From: JBKHDT01 sp046541195
GTDB taxonomy: Bacteria; Pseudomonadota; Gammaproteobacteria; Halothiobacillales; Halothiobacillaceae
Assembly: GCA_046541195.1 (NCBI GenBank)
Contig: JBKHDT010000069.1
Span: forward strand, 1 to 12,481
Direction: 5' to 3'
DNA length: 12,481 nt
The translations under genes were made by a program, and so were the position numbers. Numbering within the stretch: position 1 is the first letter of the stretch; each line of letters begins with the position of its first letter. The notes beneath the pieces are model-generated. The model was not told the origin of the DNA. It made no database searches and saw nothing but the letters and a program-made list of their open reading frames with translations. Below, piece after piece: positions 7,651-12,481 of the stretch.

Positions 7651-9795
7651 TTGGTTCATCGCCCGAAAATCCCCTGCCGACTGACATCGCTCTGCCCAAA
7701 GGTGCCGGCCCCGCTCGCCAGCATCCGGGGCCGGGGGCGCTTGCTGGCAGTTCTCGCGTGCCTGGCCTTTTTGTATCCCGCCGGGTACGCGACGGCGGAG
7801 CAATTGTCCGAGGGCTTCACGTTCCAGCTGGATCTGGGGCGTTGGTCGGGGTCCGGGCTGGTCCTCGAAAACCTGTCGGTTTCGGTGCGCGACCGGCCCG
7901 CTGGCGGCCGCTGGCAGCTGCGGGCCGGTCGCGTCCACTTGCCGCAGCCAATCGGGGAAGTCCGGGCGGTGGTGCTCGACTGCCTGGACGGGCAACTGGC
8001 AGGCGACCGCATCGAGTGCCGCGAAGGGCGCCTGTCGGCATCCGGTGTGCACGCAGATTTCTCCGAGGTGCCGGTCACATTTGTGCATGAGGTCGGCGCG
8101 GCGACCCGGCTGGATCTCGGCCCCCTGCCGCTGGCAGGCGGTACGGTTCGCCTGAGCGCCGAGTGGACGGGGGGGCGATGGTCGACAGCGGGCCGGTTCA
8201 CCGACCTGGCACTTGATGCGCCGCTCTGGTCCGACTGGCTTGCAGACTGGCAACCGTCGGGCACGATGCGTGGCGACTGGCAACTCAGTGGCCATGCAGA
8301 CCGGCCGAGTGCGGGACGACTGCGGCTGGAACTGGCCGATGGCGGGTTTGCCGGTGCTTCCGGGTTGCAGGCGGCCGAGGGATTGGCCCTGTCCGCACAG
8401 GTGACTTTGCAACCACAGGGCGCATCGGTCCGCTCCCTGCGTGGCTCGATGGACTGGTCGGCAGGGGCGCTTTATGTCGATCCGCTGTTTGTCGAAGTCG
8501 ACGGCGTGGCGCCCCGCCTCGAATTCTCCGCAACGCTCGAGGATGATTTCCTGCCGCGCGATATTCGCGTGACCGTGCAGGACCCGGAGCATCTCATGGC
8601 CGTGGCCAGCCTGGAGCGCTGGCTGGCGGACGTGCCGTGGTCCGGCCAGTCCTGGCATGTCGAGGAACTCACCGCCCAGCTTGCCCGGGCCTGGCCACGT
8701 TATGTCCGTCCCTTCCTGCTCGGTAGCAGTCTGGAGGACCTGTCCCTGTCGGGCACGCTGGAGGGCACGCTGGTGCTGGACGCGGCAGGTCCGCAGACTG
8801 CCTCGGCGGTCATTGCCGGACTGGCGGTCGAGGATCCGCTGGAGCGCCTGGATCTTGAGCAGGTTGCCGCGCGGCTGGACTGGTCGCGCGATTCGGTCCG
8901 GCAAAGCCGGCTGCGAATCGAATCGGGCAGGCTTTACGGGTTGCCGATCGGGCCGGTCGTCATGCCCATCGAATCCCGGGGCATGCAGTTCAGGCTGGCG
9001 CAGCGGGTTCGGCTGCCGTTGCTCGACGGGGCCTTGCGGTTTGACCGCTTCCTTCTGAACTGGAGCGACGCGACGGCGCCGCGGGCGGATCTTTCCCTGA
9101 CCGTCGAGCCGCTTTCCATGCGGCGGTTCGCCGACGAGCTCGGGTTGCCGCCCTTCGAGGGCCTGCTGGCGGGCAACATTCCCCGCCTGTCTCTGGCGGA
9201 TGGGCATCTGGTGCTGGATGGGCAGCTGGTGGCGCAACTCTTCGACGGGGTGGTCCTGGTCGACGACTTCGCCCTGCGCGACTTGTTTGGTCGTCACCCG
9301 GAGGTCACGGCCGACGTGCGCGTGCGTGGCCTGGACCTGCAGCCTTTGACCGAAGCCTTCTCGTTCGGGCGGATCGAGGGTCGCCTGGACGGGCGGGTGT
9401 CGGCGCTGAGAATGCAGAACTGGCGACCGGTCGCTTTCGATGCGCGGTTCGAGACGCCGGATGACGAGCCGGGACGCCGCCGAATCAGCCAGCGGGCCGT
9501 GGACAACCTGACCGAACTGGGGGGCGGCATGGGCGGTGCCCTGGGTGCCGGGTTCCTGGGGTTCTTTGAGGATTTCCGTTATCGACGGCTTGGCCTGGGG
9601 TGCCGGCTTGAAGACGGCACCTGTCACATGGAGGGCGTGGCACCCGCCGAAAACGGCGGCTATTACATCGTGGAGGGCGCGGGTCTGCCGCGCATCGACG
9701 TCATCGGGTTTACCCGTCAGGTTGGCTGGGCAGATCTGCTGAGCCGCCTGTCCGCCGTCCGCGGCAGTGGGGCACCGAGCGTCGAAATGCCCTGA
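7651..9795 (+). CDS. AsmA-like / YdbH-family periplasmic protein
   Basis: Up to 714 residues. The N-terminus has basic residues (RGRGR, 26-30), a hydrophobic stretch (31-48) and a plausible cleavage after Ala49 (ATA before EQ), so it is exported or anchored in the inner membrane. The body is a long run of alternating short strands, as in AsmA/TamB-type lipid-transfer bridges. The C-terminal block resembles the YdbH domain: RISQRAVDNLTELGGG (about 611-626), a glycine-rich patch, then YYIVEGAGLPRIDVIGF (about 671-687). E. coli YdbH (879 residues) is linked with TamB and YhdP to phospholipid supply to the outer membrane; that role here is inference. The mature part has exactly four cysteines in two close pairs (C111/C123, C651/C658), suggesting two disulfides. 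In E. coli ydbH is followed by ynbE and ydbL; here convergent rpiA follows and neither partner is seen. The start is TTG with GGGAG at 7636-7640; GTG at 7702 is the alternative and would give a tidier signal peptide. Confidence 0.75.
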   Translation: MVHRPKIPCRLTSLCPKVPAPLASIRGRGRLLAVLACLAFLYPAGYATAEQLSEGFTFQLDLGRWSGSGLVLENLSVSVRDRPAGGRWQLRAGRVHLPQPIGEVRAVVLDCLDGQLAGDRIECREGRLSASGVHADFSEVPVTFVHEVGAATRLDLGPLPLAGGTVRLSAEWTGGRWSTAGRFTDLALDAPLWSDWLADWQPSGTMRGDWQLSGHADRPSAGRLRLELADGGFAGASGLQAAEGLALSAQVTLQPQGASVRSLRGSMDWSAGALYVDPLFVEVDGVAPRLEFSATLEDDFLPRDIRVTVQDPEHLMAVASLERWLADVPWSGQSWHVEELTAQLARAWPRYVRPFLLGSSLEDLSLSGTLEGTLVLDAAGPQTASAVIAGLAVEDPLERLDLEQVAARLDWSRDSVRQSRLRIESGRLYGLPIGPVVMPIESRGMQFRLAQRVRLPLLDGALRFDRFLLNWSDATAPRADLSLTVEPLSMRRFADELGLPPFEGLLAGNIPRLSLADGHLVLDGQLVAQLFDGVVLVDDFALRDLFGRHPEVTADVRVRGLDLQPLTEAFSFGRIEGRLDGRVSALRMQNWRPVAFDARFETPDDEPGRRRISQRAVDNLTELGGGMGGALGAGFLGFFEDFRYRRLGLGCRLEDGTCHMEGVAPAENGGYYIVEGAGLPRIDVIGFTRQVGWADLLSRLSAVRGSGAPSVEMP

Positions 9796-9843
9796 AACCG
9801 TCCCGAAACGCACACCGGGGATGCCCGGCCCGTCCGGCAGCCG

Positions 9844-9861
9844 AAAGGCCCGCCGGCCTCT
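9844..9861 (-). terminator. Candidate terminator of rpiA in the convergent gap
   Basis: Read on the minus strand, AGAGGCC-GGCG-GGCCTTT forms a 7-bp stem (one G-U pair) with a 4-nt loop, starting about 30 nt after the rpiA stop. The T residues are few and inside the stem, so it is weak. A larger dyad GTCCGG (9832-9837) / CCGGAC (9879-9884) encloses it. Either could serve both rpiA and the YdbH-like gene. Confidence 0.35.
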
Positions 9862-9891
9862 TGATGGCGGCAGGCTTTCCGGACCCAGCCC

Positions 9892-10551
9892 TTACTGGCC
9901 GATGCGCCGGATTCCGTCCGCGGTGCCCACGATCAGGACATCGGCGGGGCGCAGTGCGAACAGGCCCACGGTGACGACACCGGGCAGGTTGTTCAGCTCG
10001 TCCTCAAGCTTGGCCGGCTGCATGATCTCGAGGTTGTGCACATCGAGAATCTGGTTGCCGTTGTCGGTCACGAAGCCCTCGCGATAGACGGGCTGGCCGC
10101 CGATCCTGACCAGTTCTCGGGCCACCATGCTCCTGGCCATCGGGATGACCTCGACCGGCAGCGGGAACTGGCCCAGCACCTCGACCATCTTGCTCTGATC
10201 GACCACGCAGACGAACTTGTCGGCCATCTGCGCGATGATCTTCTCGCGCGTCAGGGCTCCGCCGCCGCCCTTGATCAGCTGAAGGTGCTGGTTTGACTCG
10301 TCGGCGCCGTCCACGTAGACCGGGACCGCGTCGACCTCGTTGAGATCGAACACTTCGATGCCGTGCTTGCGGAGCCGCTCGGTGCTGGCTTCGGAGCTGG
10401 AAACGGCGCCCTTGATCCGGGTCTTGATCTTCGCGAGCGCATCGATGAAGAAGTTGACGGTTGAACCGGTGCCCACGCCCACGATGGTATCGGGCTCGAT
10501 GTATTCCATCGCCGCTTCGGCGGCCTGCTGCTTCAGCTGGTCCTGGCTCAT
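9892..10551 (-). CDS. rpiA: Ribose-5-phosphate isomerase A
   Basis: RpiA interconverts ribose-5-phosphate and ribulose-5-phosphate in the non-oxidative pentose phosphate pathway, in the cytoplasm. The product is 219 residues, the same as E. coli RpiA, and the catalytic residues fall at the same numbers: D81 and D84 in VDGADE, K94 in KGGGGALTREK, and E103. The phosphate loop GVGTGST (25-31) and SSSEAST (51-57) are also present. The start at 10551 is set by the family length and by AGGAG at 10558-10562, six nt before the ATG; an open frame extends upstream to 10695 but adds a non-conserved, arginine-rich stretch. It is divergent from ilvA, an arrangement also seen in Pseudomonas (rpiA next to ilvA1), and convergent with the YdbH-like gene. 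Confidence 0.99.
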   Translation of the reverse strand: MSQDQLKQQAAEAAMEYIEPDTIVGVGTGSTVNFFIDALAKIKTRIKGAVSSSEASTERLRKHGIEVFDLNEVDAVPVYVDGADESNQHLQLIKGGGGALTREKIIAQMADKFVCVVDQSKMVEVLGQFPLPVEVIPMARSMVARELVRIGGQPVYREGFVTDNGNQILDVHNLEIMQPAKLEDELNNLPGVVTVGLFALRPADVLIVGTADGIRRIGQ

Positions 10552-10772
10552 GGCTCTCTCCTGGAATGCCTGGGAAAAGCCGGACAAAGCCATCCGCGGC
10601 TTCATCCGGCTCGCCTTGTTGCGGTCCATGCCCGCGACGGGCTGTGCGAATCGACGCGCTGCGCCGCGGCTCGCGTTGTCAGCACGCCGCCGCAACGGGA
10701 ACCGCGGACTGTTTCAGCGGCTCCGTGCCGGGAAGCGGCGGGAGCCGGTCCCGAAAACGCGGACCGCGTCGC

Positions 10773-10778
10773 ATCATA
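10773..10778 (-). promoter_or_regulatory. Candidate -10 box for rpiA
   Basis: The minus strand reads TATGAT, a 5 of 6 match to the sigma70 -10 hexamer. The -35 at normal spacing is poor (TGGTGC at 17 bp). It faces away from the matching box of ilvA at 10843. Confidence 0.45.
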
Positions 10779-10790
10779 GCGAATGCCCTC

Positions 10791-10820
10791 GGCCGGCACC
10801 AGTACCAAGCCGGCCGGTAC
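10791..10820. repeat. Nested inverted repeats between the two -10 boxes
   Basis: GGCCGGC (10791-10797) and GCCGGCC (10809-10815) form a 7-bp inverted repeat around an 11-nt centre. An offset pair, GTACC (10802-10806) and GGTAC (10816-10820), overlaps it. Both lie between the divergent -10 boxes, in the -35 zone of each promoter, where a regulator binding would affect both genes. No known operator consensus is recognised. Confidence 0.6.
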
Positions 10821-10842
10821 GTGCGGTCGAAGCCTGGCCGGT

Positions 10843-10848
10843 TATGAT
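10843..10848 (+). promoter_or_regulatory. Candidate -10 box for ilvA
   Basis: TATGAT matches 5 of 6 bases of the -10 consensus, 40 nt before the ilvA ATG. The -35 at 16-18 bp is weak. The following GGAG (10873-10876) is the likely ribosome site. Confidence 0.5.
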
Positions 10849-10887
10849 GGGCTGCCGATCATTAATTCACCCGGAGCTGAAACTCGA

Positions 10888-12411
10888 ATGGATCCCCGCC
10901 TGAGCGAATATCTCGAACGCATCCTGACCGCCCGCGTGTACGACGTCGCCGTTGAATCGGCCCTCGACCCGGCGCCGCTGCTGTCCGAGCGGCTGGGCAA
11001 TCGGGTGCTGCTCAAGCGCGAGGACACGCAACCGGTCTTTTCCTTCAAGCTGCGGGGCGCCTACAACAAGATCCATCGGCTGTGGCGGGAGGGCGCCCTG
11101 CCGGCCGGCGTGATCGCGGCCTCGGCCGGAAACCATGCCCAGGGCGTGGCCCTGGCCGCCCAGCGCCTCGGGCTGCGGGCGGTGATCGTCATGCCGGTGA
11201 CCACGCCCAACATCAAGGTGGACGCGGTTCGGCGTCGCGGTGCCGAAGCGGTGCTTTATGGCGACACGTTTGACGATGCCTTCGCCCGGGCGAGCGAACT
11301 GGCCGGGCAGGAAGGGCTGGTCTATATCCCGCCCTACGACGACCCGGACGTGATCGCAGGGCAGGGAACCGTCGGCGCCGAAATCCTGCGCCGGCATCCG
11401 GACCCGATCCACGCCATCTTCGTTCCGGTCGGTGGCGGCGGCCTGATCGCGGGCATCGCCGCCTATGTGAAGGCACTGCGCCCGGAAGTCCGGATCATCG
11501 GGGTGGAGCCGGCAGATGCCGGATCGCTGCACGCCGCGCTTGCTGCCGACAAGCGGGTGGTCCTGGAGCAGGTCGGACTGTTCGCCGATGGCGTGGCCGT
11601 CCGGCAGGTCGGCAGACATCCGTTCGAGGTGGCCCGGATTGCGGTAGACGAGGTCATTCTGGCGACGACCGATGAAATGGCCGCGGCGATCAAGGATATT
11701 TTCGATGACACCCGCAGCATCAACGAGGCAGCCGGTGCGCTGGCGCTGGCGGGACTCAAAAAATATGCCGCCCGCGAGGCGCTCCGCGACCAAACGCTGA
11801 TCGCGATTGCCAGTGGCGCCAACATGAACTTCGACCGGTTGCGCTTCGTGGCCGAGCGCGCCGAGATCGGCGAGGAGCGCGAGGCGCTGTTCGCGGTGAC
11901 GATTCCCGAGCGTCCGGGCAGTTTCCGGGCCTTCTGCGAACTGCTCGGACGTCGGCCCATTACCGAGTTCAACTATCGCTACGCCAACGCGCAGCTCGCG
12001 CAGATCTTTGTCGGGATCAAGCTCGATGGTCAGGCCGAGCGAACCCGGTTGGCGCAGTCGCTGGCCGAGACCGGTTACCCGGTGGTGGATCTGACCGACA
12101 ACGAGATGGCCAAGCTGCATGTCCGGCACATGGTTGGTGGTCATGGACCCGGCGTCAGCGACGAAGTCGTCTACCGATTCGAGTTTCCCGAGCGCCCCGG
12201 CGCCCTGCTGCGCTTTCTGACGCATCTGGGTGCCAACTGGAACATCAGCCTGTTCCACTACCGCAATCACGGCGCCGACTACGGGCGGGTGCTGGTCGGT
12301 GTTCAAGTGCCTCCCGCCGAGCGCCCGCAGCTGGAATCCTATCTGGAACAACTCGGTTATCCGCATCAGGAGGAAACCGACAACCCGGTCTTCCGGCTGT
12401 TTCTGTCCTGA
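10888..12411 (+). CDS. ilvA: Threonine deaminase (threonine ammonia-lyase), biosynthetic
   Basis: IlvA converts threonine to 2-oxobutanoate and ammonia using pyridoxal phosphate, the first committed step to isoleucine; family members are tetrameric and inhibited by isoleucine. The product is 507 residues against 514 in E. coli and matches it along its length. The catalytic domain has the PLP lysine K54 in SFKLRGAYN, SAGNHAQGVA (79-88), the phosphate loop VPVGGGGLIAG (179-189) and SGANMNF (309-315). The C-terminal half carries two ACT-like regulatory domains, about 334-405 (LFAVTIPERPGSF) and 428-500 (VYRFEFPERPGALLRFL), so this is the long, allosteric form rather than a short catabolic TdcB type. 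One small oddity is EAAGALALAG at 280-289, where E. coli IlvA has EPSGALALAG. The start at 10888 is backed by GGAG at 10873-10876; an open frame back to 10783 is not conserved. Confidence 0.98.
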   Translation: MDPRLSEYLERILTARVYDVAVESALDPAPLLSERLGNRVLLKREDTQPVFSFKLRGAYNKIHRLWREGALPAGVIAASAGNHAQGVALAAQRLGLRAVIVMPVTTPNIKVDAVRRRGAEAVLYGDTFDDAFARASELAGQEGLVYIPPYDDPDVIAGQGTVGAEILRRHPDPIHAIFVPVGGGGLIAGIAAYVKALRPEVRIIGVEPADAGSLHAALAADKRVVLEQVGLFADGVAVRQVGRHPFEVARIAVDEVILATTDEMAAAIKDIFDDTRSINEAAGALALAGLKKYAAREALRDQTLIAIASGANMNFDRLRFVAERAEIGEEREALFAVTIPERPGSFRAFCELLGRRPITEFNYRYANAQLAQIFVGIKLDGQAERTRLAQSLAETGYPVVDLTDNEMAKLHVRHMVGGHGPGVSDEVVYRFEFPERPGALLRFLTHLGANWNISLFHYRNHGADYGRVLVGVQVPPAERPQLESYLEQLGYPHQEETDNPVFRLFLS

Positions 12412-12481
12412 AAATGGGTCGGGCGCATTCGAACCCTGTGATCGATACCGGTTCGGCTTGACGCCAGCGCCCAGGATGACT
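12412..12481. other. 70 bp after ilvA
   Basis: There is no clear gene start and no strong hairpin with a T-run here. A weak pairing of GGGTCG (12416-12421) with CGAACCC (12430-12436) is not enough to call a terminator. Confidence 0.4.

Larger units (their letters stand above)
10552..10887. other. Divergent intergenic region rpiA / ilvA
   Basis: This 336-bp gap holds both promoters. If the minus-strand -10 box at 10773-10778 is used, rpiA has a leader of over 200 nt (about 10552-10765), very GC-rich and able to fold, in which I see no convincing small gene. The ilvA leader would be short, about 35 nt. I see no threonine- or isoleucine-rich leader peptide followed by an attenuator before ilvA. 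Frames crossing the gap are upstream extensions or shadows of the flanking genes. Confidence 0.6.

Noticed and set aside
7396..9813. 805-residue minus-strand open frame over the YdbH-like gene
   Set aside because: This one is longer than the gene I called, so I compared them: the plus frame has a signal peptide, a ribosome site and a family C-terminal block, while the minus frame is Q-, R-, P- and H-rich with no recognisable domain.
10552..10695. 48-residue N-terminal extension of RpiA
   Set aside because: The extension is arginine-rich and not part of the family; AGGAG six nt before the ATG at 10551 and the exact 219-residue length support the shorter form.
10867..12366. 499-residue minus-strand open frame over ilvA
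   Set aside because: ilvA matches E. coli throughout; the antisense frame has no motif.

Overview
The window looks like a core chromosomal segment of a GC-rich gammaproteobacterium. The evidence is a GlmS, a DarP/YjgA, an RpiA and a biosynthetic IlvA that all match the Escherichia coli proteins closely in length and motifs. The divergent rpiA/ilvA pair is also found in Pseudomonas and other gammaproteobacteria. The genus cannot be named from sequence alone; a Chromatiales, Xanthomonadales or similar lineage would fit. I see no transposase, integrase, phage gene, tRNA, rRNA or CRISPR array.

Layout, left to right. (1) Positions 1-1647, minus strand: the N-terminal 549 residues of a soluble GAF-PAS-PAS-GAF signalling protein whose output domain lies off the left edge. 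(2) 1648-2048: a divergent regulatory region with short repeats. (3) 2049-4420, plus strand: a two-gene operon, glmS (glucosamine-6-phosphate synthase, entry to cell-wall amino sugars) and darP/yjgA (50S subunit maturation factor), 5 bp apart. (4) 4421-4696: a convergent gap with hairpins and a 14-bp direct repeat. (5) 4697-7399, minus strand: a 900-residue membrane-anchored PAS-PAS-PAS-GGDEF-EAL protein with both c-di-GMP catalytic modules apparently intact. (6) 7400-7650: a divergent region with a strong two-step dyad. (7) 7651-9795, plus strand: an exported AsmA/YdbH-like protein, probably an envelope lipid-transport bridge, without its usual small partner genes nearby. (8) 9892-10551, minus strand: rpiA. 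(9) 10552-10887: the divergent rpiA/ilvA promoter region, with a TATGAT -10 box on each strand. (10) 10888-12411, plus strand: ilvA, with two ACT-like regulatory domains.

The genes do not form one pathway. glmS, rpiA and ilvA are central metabolism (amino sugar, pentose phosphate and isoleucine precursor synthesis), darP is ribosome assembly, the YdbH-like protein is envelope maintenance, and the two PAS/GAF proteins are signal inputs, at least one of them to c-di-GMP. Several very long open frames lie antisense to these genes; I treat them as high-GC shadows. I did not find a convincing new biological system. The observations most worth checking are the solitary YdbH-like gene with its two cysteine pairs, the strong dyad upstream of it, and the dyads between rpiA and ilvA.
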